64,000 nt of DNA from Clostridia bacterium (GTDB taxonomy: Bacteria > Bacillota > Clostridia > Christensenellales > Aristaeellaceae). Position 1 is the first letter of the stretch; each line of letters begins with the position of its first letter. Position numbers and translations under genes: made by a program. Shown piece by piece: positions 35,053-44,963 of this stretch. The notes under the pieces were generated by a model, which was not told the DNA's origin, searched no databases, and worked only from the letters and a program-made list of their open reading frames with translations. The DNA is taken from contig JAFXBE010000033.1 in NCBI GenBank assembly GCA_017516765.1, positions 1-64,000 on the forward strand, in the 5' to 3' direction.

Positions 35053-36327
35053 ATGGATAAAGAAGTTCGCATTTGCATGTTTGGAGGTTTTAACCTCTAC
35101 ATAGACAAAGACTGCAAAAATGCAGGCATCCTCAAGTCCAAGAAAGGCATGTCGCTGCTGCAGTACATCATTCTCCGGCATGATTCTTCCGTGCCCAATT
35201 ACCGGCTGATCGAACTGCTCTGGTCCAACGAGGAAAGCAGCAACCCGGAAAATGCGCTCAAGACGCTGGTAAGCCGCTTCCGCGCATTGCTGAACCAGTG
35301 CTGCGAAGGGCTGGGCAGTTGCATCGAAGCCAGCCGCGGAGGCTACCGCTTTGTGCTTCTGCCGGGGATGACGGTGGATGTATTCGAGTTTGAGGAGATC
35401 TGCCACAAGCTGCAGAACACCCATGAGCTGACCCCGGAAATCCGTACCCTGTACCAGCGGGCCCTCTCCCTCTATGCAGGCGACCTGCTTTCCACCGCAG
35501 AACAGGACGAATGGGTGGTAAGCGCCAGCGTCGGTCTGCACAGCAAATACATGAAGCTGGTATACGAATACCTGGATTTTCTCAAGGCAGCGGAAGAATA
35601 CAACGAGATCATCCAGACCTGCCGTTTTGCGTTGGAAAACGATGCTTTCGACGAGCGGCTTCACCTTGAGCTGATGAACGCTCTGGTAAAGACCAACCGC
35701 AACAATGAAGCGCTGATGCAGTACAAACATGTAACAAATCTGCATTTCCGTTATCTTGGCGTAAAGCCGCCTGAAGGCATACAGCAGTTCTACAAGCAGA
35801 TCATTCAGGCCGGCAGCAGTCTGGAGATGAATTTGGACTCCATGCGGGAAGAGCTGCAGGAATACGGTGAGATCCAGGGTGCATTCGAATGCGAATATGC
35901 TGTTTTCCGCGAGATCTACAATCTGCAGATGCGTAATCTGGAGCGTTTCGGCACCAACATGTATCTGGCAATGATCATGGTTACCAGCATGGACGGCGAA
36001 CCCATCGATCCCCTGCGTCTGGACGATATTATGAAGGGGCTTGCCGGCATTCTGAAGGAGCGGCTGCGCAAGGGTGATACCTTCTGCCACTTCAGCCCCT
36101 CGCAGTTTGCGCTGCTGCTGCCCACCGTGACCGACGAGACCAGCCACATGGTCATCGAGCGCATCAAGCGATATTTCTACCAGCGTTACCCCAACAGCAA
36201 TGTTATGTTCAGCTACAGGGTAGGCCCGCTGAATCCCGCTCAGCGTCCCACAAGCGAAGCGGAGTCTGCCGCAAACCGCAAAAAAAGAAGTACTGATACA
36301 AAGAGCAAGCCGCATAGTATAAAATAA
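35053..36327 (+). CDS. SARP-like regulator: winged helix, BTAD and degenerate GGDEF-like domain
   Basis: A 424-residue regulator. Residues 1-105 form an OmpR-type winged helix (KVRICMFGGFNLYID-like strand, ENALKTLVSRFRALL recognition helix, GYRFVL wing). Residues 110-260 are a bacterial transcriptional activation domain of TPR-like helices. Residues 290-395 resemble a GGDEF fold: RFGTNMYLAMIMVTSMDGEP and RLRKGDTFCHFSPSQFALLLP, where the GGDEF signature is replaced, so cyclase activity is unlikely and a ligand or dimerisation role is more plausible. The tail is basic. Regulators of this architecture occur in Clostridia as orphan activators. A thioredoxin gene follows after 20 bases, perhaps co-transcribed. 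Confidence 0.85.
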   Translation: MDKEVRICMFGGFNLYIDKDCKNAGILKSKKGMSLLQYIILRHDSSVPNYRLIELLWSNEESSNPENALKTLVSRFRALLNQCCEGLGSCIEASRGGYRFVLLPGMTVDVFEFEEICHKLQNTHELTPEIRTLYQRALSLYAGDLLSTAEQDEWVVSASVGLHSKYMKLVYEYLDFLKAAEEYNEIIQTCRFALENDAFDERLHLELMNALVKTNRNNEALMQYKHVTNLHFRYLGVKPPEGIQQFYKQIIQAGSSLEMNLDSMREELQEYGEIQGAFECEYAVFREIYNLQMRNLERFGTNMYLAMIMVTSMDGEPIDPLRLDDIMKGLAGILKERLRKGDTFCHFSPSQFALLLPTVTDETSHMVIERIKRYFYQRYPNSNVMFSYRVGPLNPAQRPTSEAESAANRKKRSTDTKSKPHSIK

Positions 36328-36347
36328 CCCGAACAGGAGGAAACGTT

Positions 36348-36653
36348 ATGGCGATTTTCCATGCATCCGCTACCAATTTCGACGACGAAGTACTGAATGT
36401 GCCCCAGACTGTGCTGGTCGATTTTTATGCCGACTGGTGCATGCCCTGCAAGATGCTTACCCCTGTTATCGAGGAGCTCGCCGCAGAGCATCCCGATGTT
36501 AAGGTGGTCAAGCTCAACGTGGATAACGCACCCGAGATCGCCAGCCGTTACAGTGTAATGAGCATTCCCATGCTGATTGTCTTCAAGAACGGTCAGATCG
36601 CCGGCAAGAGTGTGGGCTATACCGGTAAGCAGGCCATTGCCGATATGCTTTGA
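36348..36653 (+). CDS. trxA: Thioredoxin
   Basis: A 101-residue thioredoxin, slightly shorter than the 105-110 usual. The active site is DWCMPCK (C31, C34) rather than WCGPC: glycine replaced by methionine, which should alter redox potential or partners. The cis-proline in MSIPML and KNGQIAGKSVG are intact. Ribosome site AGGAGG lies 8 bases before the ATG. It reduces disulfides of cytoplasmic proteins. Immediately downstream of a regulator gene, and followed by a terminator. Confidence 0.95.
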   Translation: MAIFHASATNFDDEVLNVPQTVLVDFYADWCMPCKMLTPVIEELAAEHPDVKVVKLNVDNAPEIASRYSVMSIPMLIVFKNGQIAGKSVGYTGKQAIADML

Positions 36654-36675
36654 TCACGCTTTTTCGCAACAATAC

Positions 36676-36708
36676 AAAAGCACCGCAGCCGCAGGCTGAG
36701 GTGCTTTT
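36676..36708 (+). terminator. Terminator of trxA
   Basis: AAAAGCACC-G-CAGCC pairs with GGCTG-A-GGTGCTTTT, followed by CTTTTCC. Confidence 0.85.
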
Positions 36709-36723
36709 CTTTTCCGGCAAAAG

Positions 36724-36758
36724 AAAAAGCAGGTATGCTGTACATACCCGCTTTTCTG
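36724..36758 (-). terminator. Terminator of the AbrB-family gene
   Basis: On the minus strand AAAAGCGGGTATG and CATACCTGCTTTT form a near-perfect stem followed by TCTTTTGCC, just past the stop at 36770. Confidence 0.8.
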
Positions 36759-36769
36759 CTGTTCCGCGA

Positions 36770-37015
36770 TCAGTCCTGAGCTTTCATTTCGGCAAGGCAC
36801 TTCTCGCAGATCCGCTTACCCTTGAAAAGGGTTACATTCCGTGCGTCGTTGCAAAAAATACAGCCAGGCTGGTATTTTTTGAGGATGATCTCGTCGCCTT
36901 CGGTGAAGATCTCGAGCGTATCCTTAATTGCAATTCCCATCGTTTTGCGCAATTCGATCGGAATTACCACACGGCCCAGATTGTCCAGTTTACGCACTAC
37001 ACCAGTGGATTTCAT
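36770..37015 (-). CDS. AbrB/SpoVT-family transition-state regulator
   Basis: An 81-residue DNA-binding protein. The N-terminal half is the swapped-hairpin AbrB fold (STGVVRKLDNLGRVVIPIELRKTMGI), the rest has four cysteines: CIFC at about 52-55 and CEKC near 71-74, typical of clostridial AbrB relatives that may bind zinc. Such proteins control stationary-phase and sporulation genes. The ATG at 37015 is preferred because GGAGG lies 8 bases upstream; an in-frame TTG lies just before it. Divergent from spmA, which fits a sporulation-related neighbourhood. Confidence 0.92.
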   Translation of the reverse strand: MKSTGVVRKLDNLGRVVIPIELRKTMGIAIKDTLEIFTEGDEIILKKYQPGCIFCNDARNVTLFKGKRICEKCLAEMKAQD

Positions 37016-37062
37016 CAATGCTGCCTCCTGTTCTATAGCATATCAAGAAATCAAACATCTTT

Positions 37063-37091
37063 AATATAAAAGAATTTTCGGCAACTGTCAA
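37063..37091 (-). promoter_or_regulatory. Promoter of the AbrB-family gene
   Basis: On the minus strand TTGACA (37086-37091), 17-base spacer and TATATT (37063-37068). The divergent spmA promoter is not obvious, so it may use a sporulation sigma factor. Confidence 0.75.
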
Positions 37092-37167
37092 TGCACAATA
37101 CGGCAACTAACGCGCCCTATTTACATATTATTTGGTGTATGTGGTCATTTCAGACTGGAGGATTTGT

Positions 37168-37740
37168 ATGCTGTTGGATTGGATATGGTACATAATGATA
37201 ACGGCTTCTCTGATTTATGGAATGCTTACAGGGCAAGGAAAAGCAGCTCTTCCGGCATTGTTGACTGGCGCTGCCGATGCGGTGTCGGTCTCACTGAAAC
37301 TTGCCTCCGGATACCTGTTTTTTTGTGGAATGATGAACATTGTGAACAATCTAAAAACAGTTAAAACGATCGAAAACGCACTCAAACCGGCTTTGCACCT
37401 GCTGCTGGGTTCCCTTAAGGACGCCAACGCCGGGAAAGCAGTTTCAATGAACCTATCTGCCAACATCCTCGGGCTGGGCAATGCTGCCACCCCTTGCGGC
37501 ATAGAAGCTGCCCGTCTGCTGGATGCACAGGGTGACCGCCATGCCTTGTACATGCTGCTGATCCTTAATGCCACCAGCATTCAGCTGCTGCCCACCACCG
37601 TACTGACCCTGCGTGTTGCCGCAGGCTCCCTGCAGCCCAATGCAATCATTCTGCCTACGCTGGCAGCAACCGCAATATCGACCTGTGTGGGCTGTGGGCT
37701 TGGCTTGCTGTGCCGCCGACTGTCGAAAGGAAGATGCTGA
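37168..37740 (+). CDS. spmA: Spore maturation protein A
   Basis: A 190-residue membrane protein of the SpmA/nucleoside-recognition (Gate) family, needed for spore core dehydration in Bacillus. Landmarks: KLASGYLFFCGMMNIVNNL and the motif NILGLGNAATPCGIEA, which in SpmA is NLLGLGNAATPxG. Four or five hydrophobic helices. The ATG has GGAGG 7 bases before it. Its stop overlaps the spmB start by one base, so the two are translationally coupled. Confidence 0.93.
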   Translation: MLLDWIWYIMITASLIYGMLTGQGKAALPALLTGAADAVSVSLKLASGYLFFCGMMNIVNNLKTVKTIENALKPALHLLLGSLKDANAGKAVSMNLSANILGLGNAATPCGIEAARLLDAQGDRHALYMLLILNATSIQLLPTTVLTLRVAAGSLQPNAIILPTLAATAISTCVGCGLGLLCRRLSKGRC

Positions 37741-38240
37741 TGCTCGATCTGCTTTGGCCTGTGCTGCTCCTTGCAGTGCTTGGCAGTGCAATGCTGCGAA
37801 GGCTTCCTGTCTATCAACTTTTTGTGGAAGGGGCAAAAAGCGGACTGGAGGTAACGCTTACAGTCCTGCCCAATCTGGCAGCCATGCTGGCAGCCCTGCA
37901 CCTGATGGAGGCATCCGGGCTTGCCGGGCAGCTGTGCAGAATGATGGAACCGCTTCTGCGGTTGCTTCACCTGCCTGGCGAAACGGCCCCGCTGGTTGCC
38001 ATGCGCCCCTTCAGCGGTTCGGCATCGCTGGCCGCGCTGGAGCGTTTGCTGGCGCAATATGGCGCAGACAGCCGCATCGGACTGACCGCCAGCGTGCTTA
38101 TGGGCTCCAGTGAGACCATATTCTACACCCTGTGCGTCTATATGAGCGGTCTTGCCGACAAACGAACAGGTTACGCCATTCCCTGTTCACTCGCCGGGAT
38201 GCTGGCAGGTTTTTGGGCATGCGGGCTTTTCTTTCGTTGA
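37740..38240 (+). CDS. spmB: Spore maturation protein B
   Basis: A 166-residue membrane protein, partner of SpmA. Family landmarks are EGAKSGLEVTLTVLPNLAAMLAAL, MRPFSGSASLAAL and MGSSETIFYTL, the last being a signature of SpmB. The ATG at 37740 is favoured because AAGGA lies 8 bases upstream; an ATG two codons earlier is too close. Presence of both genes implies an endospore former. The -35 element of the next promoter overlaps its stop codon. Confidence 0.93.
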   Translation: MLDLLWPVLLLAVLGSAMLRRLPVYQLFVEGAKSGLEVTLTVLPNLAAMLAALHLMEASGLAGQLCRMMEPLLRLLHLPGETAPLVAMRPFSGSASLAALERLLAQYGADSRIGLTASVLMGSSETIFYTLCVYMSGLADKRTGYAIPCSLAGMLAGFWACGLFFR

Positions 38241-38264
38241 CAATTGGGTAAAATCGGGTATAAT
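38237..38264 (+). promoter_or_regulatory. Promoter of metG
   Basis: TTGACA (38237-38242, overlapping the spmB stop), 16-base spacer and TATAAT (38259-38264). Confidence 0.85.
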
Positions 38265-38269
38265 AACCG

Positions 38270-38515
38270 GGTAAACAGTTGCGCAACGAACGAGAGAGTA
38301 CCCGCAAAGAGTCGGCACAAGAGAGCTGCGGTTGGTGAAAAGCAGTCCGGCGGCGGCGGCGAACATGGCTCGGGAGCGCTTTTGCCCGATAGGTAGGGCA
38401 GAACGGTCAGACCCCGATATCGGTCTTTCAAGTAACAAACCAGGGTGGTACCGCGGACGATTTCTCCGCCCCTTCGTTTTCCCATGCGGAAACGGAGGGG
38501 CGGTTTCTTCTTTAC
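38270..38515 (+). promoter_or_regulatory. T-box riboswitch (methionine type) with terminator
   Basis: The 330-base leader between spmB and metG holds a T-box element. The conserved AGGGTGGTACCGCGG is at 38442-38456. The terminator stem is at 38466-38503 (CCGCCCCT... paired with ...AGGGGCGG) followed by TTTCTTCTTT. The 5' part from about 38270 to 38420 forms stem I, where a GAACATGG segment (38361-38368) supplies a candidate ATG specifier. Uncharged tRNA-Met would pair with the specifier and with the T-box bulge, giving antitermination and higher MetRS expression. Confidence 0.92.
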
Positions 38516-38570
38516 GTTGCACAGGATCAGGCTGCATTCCACCAGGGATATTTTCAAGGAGGGCATTCCA

Positions 38571-40555
38571 ATGGCAAAAACATTCTACATCACGACCCCC
38601 ATCTACTACCCCAGCGGTAACATGCACATCGGTCATACCTACACCACCGTTGCAGCCGATACCATGACCCGCTTCAAGCGCATGACCGGATACGATGCCT
38701 ACTTTCTGACCGGTACCGACGAGCACGGTCAGAAGATCGAAGAAAAGGCTGCAGAGGCCGGTGTAACGCCCAAGGAATTCGTGGACAAGATCGTTGCAGA
38801 GACCAAGAAGCTCTGGGAGCTGATGAACATCCAGTACGACGATTTCATCCGCACCACCGACGAACGCCACGAGCGGATCGTGCAGAAGATCTTCCGCCAG
38901 TTCTACGAGCAGGGCGATATCTATAAGAGCGAGTACGAAGGCATGTACTGCACCCCTTGCGAATCCTTCTGGACCCCCAGCCAGCTGGCTGACAAGGACG
39001 GCCAGAAGGTATGCCCCGACTGCGGCCGCCCCTGCAAGCCCATGAAGGAAGAAGGCTATTTCTTCCGTATGAGCAAGTACCAGGACTGGCTGATCGATTA
39101 CATCGAGACCCATCCCGACTTTATCCAGCCCGCCGCCCGCGCCAACGAGATGCTGAACAACTTCCTGCGTCCCGGTCTGCAGGATCTGTGCGTAAGCCGT
39201 ACCAGCTTCAAGTGGGGCGTACCCGTTGATTTTGACGACAAGCACGTTGTGTACGTGTGGATCGATGCCCTGAGCAACTACATCACCGCGCTGGGCTACG
39301 GTACCGACCACGACGAGCTGATGAAGAAATACTGGCCCGCAGATGTGCATCTGGTGGGCAAGGAGATCGTCCGCTTCCACACCATCTACTGGCCCATCAT
39401 GCTGCATGCGCTGGGTCTGCCTCTGCCCAAGCAGGTGTTCGGTCACGGCTGGCTGCTGTTTGGCGGCGACAGAATGGCCAAGTCCAAGGGCAATGTACAG
39501 TATGCACAGCCCATTGTTGCCCGCTACGGCTGCGATGCCCTGCGCTACTACCTGATGCGCGAGATGCCCTTCGGCGCAGACGGCAACTACACCAACGAAG
39601 CCTTCCTCACCCGCATGAACGCCGACCTTGCCAACGACCTGGGCAACCTGGTCAGCCGCACGGTTGCCATGCTGGAGAAGTACTTCGACGGCGTTGTGCC
39701 CGCCTGGACCGATGCCAAGGACGAAGCGCTGGATACCCCTCTGCATGAGCATTGCGCCGCCCTGCCCGCACTGGTGGAAGCCCAGATGGACAAGCTGCAG
39801 TACAGCCAGGCGCTGGCCGAGATCTGGAAGGTGATCGGCGAGTGCAACAAGTATATCGATCAGACCCAGCCCTGGATCCTCGGCAAGGATCCCGAGAAGA
39901 AGGATCGCCTTGCCAATGTGCTGCTGACGCTTGCCGAGTGCGTGCGCTATGTGGCAGTGCTCATCTATCCCTTCATGCCCACCACCCCCGAGCGCATCTT
40001 TGCCCAGCTGGGCGTTACCGATGATGCCCTCAAGACTTGGGACAGCCTTTCCACCTTCGGTCAGCTGCCCGCAGGCATCAAGGTCTGCAAGGGCGAAGCC
40101 CTCTTCCCCCGCATCGACATCAAGAAGGAGCTGGAGGCGCTGAATCCCGAACCCGCCGAAGCCCCCAAGGCCGAAGCCAAGACCGAGAAGAAGAAGGAAA
40201 AGAAGCACGAGGAGCCGGAGTATCCCGCCGAGATCGCCATCGACACCTTCTTCCAGTCCAAGCTTCAGGTAGGCCGTGTGCTGGAGTGCACCAATGTGCC
40301 CAAGTCCAAGAAGCTGCTGCAGTTCCGCCTTTCCTTCGGCAAGGACGGGGAGCGCACCATCCTCTCCGGTATCGCTCAGTACTATCCCAACCCCGAAGAA
40401 CTGGTAGGCCGCCAGATCGTTGCCGTTACCAACCTCAAGCCCCGCCCCATGATGGGTATTGAGAGCCACGGCATGATCCTCTCCGCCGTGGATGACAACG
40501 GTAACCTGCGTCTGGTATCCGTGGGCGAAGGCGTTGAGGACGGTGCCATCGTCGG

Positions 40556-40559
<4 letters not shown>
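38571..40559 (+). CDS. metG: Methionyl-tRNA synthetase with C-terminal tRNA-binding domain
   Basis: Class I synthetase, 662 residues, charges tRNA-Met. HIGH is exact at 19-22. The KMSKS loop reads RMAKSKGN (near residue 301), a conservative change. A zinc knuckle with CTPC and CPDC lies about residues 127-149. Residues 535-560 are a lysine and glutamate rich linker, and the last 100 residues (FFQSKLQVGRVLECTNVPKSKKLLQF...) form an Arc1p/TRBP-type OB-fold that binds tRNA. The start ATG has AAGGAGGG 6-8 bases upstream. Controlled by the T-box leader. It is followed at once by tatD, with an ATGA overlap. Confidence 0.97.
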
Positions 40560-41349
<790 letters not shown>

Positions 41350-41353
<4 letters not shown>

Positions 41354-41853
41354 TCTCTCCCGAACAAACCACGGTAGTCGTTCGTCCCCTGCAGCCGCAG
41401 GATCTGGCTGCCGCTACCGCCGTATGGAACCAGGTGGTGGAGGATGGCATCGCCTTTCCCCAGCAGGAGATCCTTGACCTGCCTGCTGCCGAAGCGTTCT
41501 TTGCCCAACAGGATCTGACTGCCGTCGCTTTGCTGGATGGCAAGGTATGCGGACTGTACATTCTGCACCCCAACAATATCGGTCGCTGCGGGCACATCTG
41601 CAACGCCAGCTACGCCGTGGACCGCAACCGGCGCGGGCAGGGCATCGGTAAAGCGTTGGTACAGGATTGTCTGCGAATGGGCAAGGAGCTGGGCTACCGG
41701 GTGCTGCAGTTCAATGCGGTGGTAGCAACCAACACTGCTGCCCGCAAGCTCTACGAAAAGCTGGGCTTTGTGCAGCTGGGTACCATTCCCGGCGGCTTCC
41801 GGATGCCGGACGGACATTATGAGGACATCTGTCCCTATTACCATGAATTGTGA
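41350..41853 (+). CDS. GNAT family N-acetyltransferase
   Basis: A 167-residue acetyltransferase. The acetyl-CoA motif RNRRGQGIGKALV and the later NTAARKLYEKLGF pattern are canonical. It most resembles phosphinothricin/amino-group acetyltransferases of the YhhY type. Substrate unknown. Overlaps the tatD stop by ATGA; GGAGG lies 10 bases before the ATG. It is part of the metG operon. Confidence 0.88.
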
Positions 41854-41862
41854 GGAAACCTC

Positions 41863-43251
41863 ATGACGATACGAAACGCTACATTGGCAGACATGGAGCA
41901 GCTGCTCCCGCTGTTTGCCAATGCCCGCCGCTTTATGGCCGATAATGGCAACGCCGGACAATGGTGGGGCGGCTACCCCACCCCCGCCATGCTGGAGGAG
42001 GATATTGCCCTTGGGCGCAGCTATGTCTGTGAAGAAGACGGGCATATCTATGCCAGCTTTGTGTTGATGGACGGCGACGAGCCCACCTATCAGGTGATTG
42101 AGGGCGCATGGAAGAACGATCTGCCCTACGGCACCCTGCACCGCATTGCCTCCAGCGGCGAAAAGCGGGGCATGATGGACAGGATCGTTGCCTATGCCTA
42201 CGAACGCTTCGGCAACCTGCGGGGCGATACCCACGAGAACAATCTGCCCATGCAGAAGGCCTTTGAACGCAACGGTTTCGAACGCTGCGGCATCATTCAT
42301 GTGGCAGACGGCAGCCCCCGCATCGCTTACCAGAAGACCGGCGAGCCGAAAACCGCTTTGCCTAAGCTGATCTGCATCGTTGGCACCAACGCCTCCGGCA
42401 AGAGCGATCTGGGCGTAAAGCTGGCAAAGAGATTCGGCGGCGAGATCGTCTCTGCCGACAGCCGGCAGGTATTCCGCAAGCTGGATCTGGGTAGCGGCAA
42501 GATCTCTGCCGAAGAGATGCAGGGTGTACCCCACCATCTGCTGGACATCTGCGACCCCGGCGAATTCTTCTCCATGGCAGACTTCCAGCGGCTGGCTTAC
42601 GAAGCCATCGACGATATCCTTGCCCGGGGCAAGCCCGCGTTTCTGGTGGGCGGTACCGGTCTGTATGTGGATGCCGTGGCAGACGGCTATGTGCTCAGCA
42701 ATAAGATGCCCGACCTGGCCTACCGCGCAAAACTGGAGGAAATGAGCACCGAAGCCCTCTACCGCATGCTGATGGAGCAGCGTCCCGATTGCGATGTGGA
42801 ACGACGCAACCGCAACCGGGTAATGCGCCTTCTGGAAAAGCTGCACGACGGCGATGATGTGGTCCCCACCAAAAAGCCCCGCTATCAGGTACTGCGCCTG
42901 GGCGTTACATGGCCCCGGGAGATTCTCTGCCAGCGCATTGATGCCCGCATGACCCGCCGTTTTTCCGAGGGCATGCTGGAGGAAGTACAAGCCCTGCTCG
43001 ACGAGGGTGTCTCCCCCACCTTCCTTTTGAAGCTGGGGCTGGAATACCGCATCATCACCCAGTATCTGCTGGGCGTGATCGATACCCGGGAAGAGCTGGA
43101 AACCCTGCTGGGCACCTCCATCAAGCAATTCGCCAAGCGGCAGATGACCTGGTTCCGCCGTAACGAAAGCATCCACTGGCTGGATATGGCAAACGACCCC
43201 GCTACGGAAGCCGGCGAGCTGATCGAACGGTTTCTGGCAGACGAAAACTGA
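41863..43251 (+). CDS. miaA: GNAT-MiaA fusion: acetyltransferase-like domain plus tRNA dimethylallyltransferase
   Basis: A 462-residue two-domain protein in one frame. Residues 1-160 are a GNAT-like domain (TIRNATLADMEQLLPLF, then LHRIASSGEKRGMMDRI in place of the canonical acetyl-CoA loop and NNLPMQKAFERNGFERCG). Residues 168-462 are a full-length MiaA: P-loop GTNASGKS at 174-181 (usual G-PTASGKT), SADSRQVFRKLDLGSGK, VGGTGLYVDA (catalytic threonine), RRNRNRVMRLLEKL and KQFAKRQMTWFRRN. MiaA adds dimethylallyl to A37 of tRNAs reading UNN codons. Standalone MiaA is about 300 residues, so nothing is missing. The junction EPKTALPKLICIV is short. There is no internal RBS clearly before the MiaA part. 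Confidence 0.93.
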   Translation: MTIRNATLADMEQLLPLFANARRFMADNGNAGQWWGGYPTPAMLEEDIALGRSYVCEEDGHIYASFVLMDGDEPTYQVIEGAWKNDLPYGTLHRIASSGEKRGMMDRIVAYAYERFGNLRGDTHENNLPMQKAFERNGFERCGIIHVADGSPRIAYQKTGEPKTALPKLICIVGTNASGKSDLGVKLAKRFGGEIVSADSRQVFRKLDLGSGKISAEEMQGVPHHLLDICDPGEFFSMADFQRLAYEAIDDILARGKPAFLVGGTGLYVDAVADGYVLSNKMPDLAYRAKLEEMSTEALYRMLMEQRPDCDVERRNRNRVMRLLEKLHDGDDVVPTKKPRYQVLRLGVTWPREILCQRIDARMTRRFSEGMLEEVQALLDEGVSPTFLLKLGLEYRIITQYLLGVIDTREELETLLGTSIKQFAKRQMTWFRRNESIHWLDMANDPATEAGELIERFLADEN

Positions 43252-43342
43252 AGAGGCAGGCATGGTTACACATACTCGTGGAACCATGCTTGTTTTTTGG
43301 CTTAATGTGACGCAGTTTTACATTTCGCGTAACAACATTTCT

Positions 43343-43371
43343 TTGACACCGGGCATCGGCAATGGTATGAT
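43343..43371 (+). promoter_or_regulatory. Promoter of the diguanylate cyclase gene
   Basis: TTGACA (43343-43348), 17-base spacer and TATGAT (43366-43371), with the palindrome-like GGTATGATACTATC over the -10. Confidence 0.75.
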
Positions 43372-43409
43372 ACTATCAGAAAGACAATTTGATATCGGAG
43401 GTGATCTCC

Positions 43410-44744
43410 TTGTTGTGGGAGCGCATCGCAGAAGCACTCATGGAGGACAGCGACAGCATCCTATATGTAACCAGAATGGACGATTACAAGATCCTCTATA
43501 TGAACAATCAGGTATTCCAGCAGTCGAAGCTTCCGGACAACGACCCTGACCTGTGGGCGCAACCCTGCTACAAGCTGCTGCACGGAAGGGATGAACCATG
43601 CAGCTTCTGCAAGCGTGGAATCATCAACCGGCAGGATTTTTACCGCTGGGATTACTACCACGAAGCCACAGGCGTGCATTACTGGATCAAGGACAAAATC
43701 ATTACCGTAAACGGCGTGGAGTGCCATATGCAGGTGGCTATGCGTATGACCGAACAACTGGAAGCACAGCGGCACATCCAGCGGGAGCTGGAAAAAGAAC
43801 GGGTGTTGCTGCAATGCGTCAAAACGCTGGAGGGCAACATATCCACCCAAAACGCCGTAGACAGCCTGCTGGAGACTGTGGCACGGTATTTCAGCGGCGA
43901 CCGGGCCTATCTATTCGAATTCGATTACGAAAAGCAGGTAACCAACAACACCTACGAGTGGGCTGCCGCCGGTGTGGAAAAGGCTATAGAGCTTTTGCAG
44001 GAGGTGCCCCTGTCGGTGATCGGATCATGGATCGACGCCTTCCACAGTGTGGGCAGCTTCTACATCAGCGATCTGGATGACAATGTGGATCGCGACTCCG
44101 ATACCTACCACATTCTGGAACTGCAGGGCATCCGCAGCCTGATCGCCGTACCGCTGGAGAAGGATGGACAGATCATCGGTTTCTTCGGGGTGGATAACCC
44201 CCGGCAGAACTACGAGGATATTTCTCTGCTTTCCGCCATATCGGTGTTTATTCTGAATGCTTTGGAAAAGCGCGTCTACCGTGCCATGCTGGAAAAATTG
44301 AGCTACGAAGACAGTTTGACCGGGCTGTACAATCGGCACCGTTTCAAACACACAATGGATCGGCTGATGAGAAAGCCACCACAGCAGCTGGCTATCGTTT
44401 ACATGGATCTGAACAACCTGAAGATTACCAACGACACCCGGGGACACGATGCCGGCGACGCGCTGATCCGCATGGCTGCCCGCATCATTCGCGAAACCTT
44501 CGGTGAAGAGACCTACCGCATCGGCGGCGACGAGTTTGTTGCCTTTCTGACGGAGCAGGACGAAGAGCAGCTCCGGTATTTGCTCAAAGAACTGAACAGG
44601 AGCATGGCGCAGAACGATGCCAATGTATCGGTCGGCTACAGCTACCGCAGCGGCAATGTACACGCAGAGGAACAGATGAGCGAAGCTGACGATGCCATGT
44701 ACGCCGAAAAGCTGATCTACCGAAAGCTGCACAGCAAACGCTGA
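43410..44744 (+). CDS. Diguanylate cyclase with PAS-like and GAF domains
   Basis: A 444-residue signalling enzyme that should make cyclic di-GMP. The N-terminal 120 residues look PAS-like (YVTRMDDYKILYMNNQVFQQS) with a CSFCKRGI cysteine pair. Residues about 135-285 form a GAF domain (NAVDSLLETVARYFSGDRAYLFEFD, GIRSLIAVPLEKDGQIIGFFGVDNP). Residues 295-440 are GGDEF, with LTGLYNRHRF, IVYMDLNNLKITND and the signature RIGGDEF, so the active site is intact. The start is TTG at 43410, 8 bases after GGAGG. No EAL domain is attached. Signals sensed are unknown. Confidence 0.9.
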   Translation: MLWERIAEALMEDSDSILYVTRMDDYKILYMNNQVFQQSKLPDNDPDLWAQPCYKLLHGRDEPCSFCKRGIINRQDFYRWDYYHEATGVHYWIKDKIITVNGVECHMQVAMRMTEQLEAQRHIQRELEKERVLLQCVKTLEGNISTQNAVDSLLETVARYFSGDRAYLFEFDYEKQVTNNTYEWAAAGVEKAIELLQEVPLSVIGSWIDAFHSVGSFYISDLDDNVDRDSDTYHILELQGIRSLIAVPLEKDGQIIGFFGVDNPRQNYEDISLLSAISVFILNALEKRVYRAMLEKLSYEDSLTGLYNRHRFKHTMDRLMRKPPQQLAIVYMDLNNLKITNDTRGHDAGDALIRMAARIIRETFGEETYRIGGDEFVAFLTEQDEEQLRYLLKELNRSMAQNDANVSVGYSYRSGNVHAEEQMSEADDAMYAEKLIYRKLHSKR

Positions 44745-44755
44745 CTCAACCGGTT

Positions 44756-44787
44756 GTTGCCGCCCCCTGCCGGGCGGCAACTTTTTT
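44756..44787 (+). terminator. Terminator of the diguanylate cyclase gene
   Basis: GTTGCCGCCC / GGGCGGCAAC with a CCTGCC loop, followed by TTTTTTC. Confidence 0.9.
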
Positions 44788-44809
44788 CTTGATTTTATCA
44801 GATTTGTTA

Positions 44810-44838
44810 TTGACAGACGGAGGAACTTATGCTACAAT
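44810..44838 (+). promoter_or_regulatory. Promoter of the tRNA cluster
   Basis: TTGACA (44810-44815), 17-base spacer and TACAAT (44833-44838), 44 bases before the first tRNA. Confidence 0.8.
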
Positions 44839-44881
44839 TCCATATTGTTAGCGGCCTCGCAGAGGTTCTCCCCAAGGACAT

Positions 44882-44958
<77 letters not shown>

Positions 44959-44963
44959 GCTAT

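Noticed and set aside
38187..40469. 760-codon minus-strand frame across metG
   Set aside because: Antisense to a clear MetRS; no RBS or family motif.
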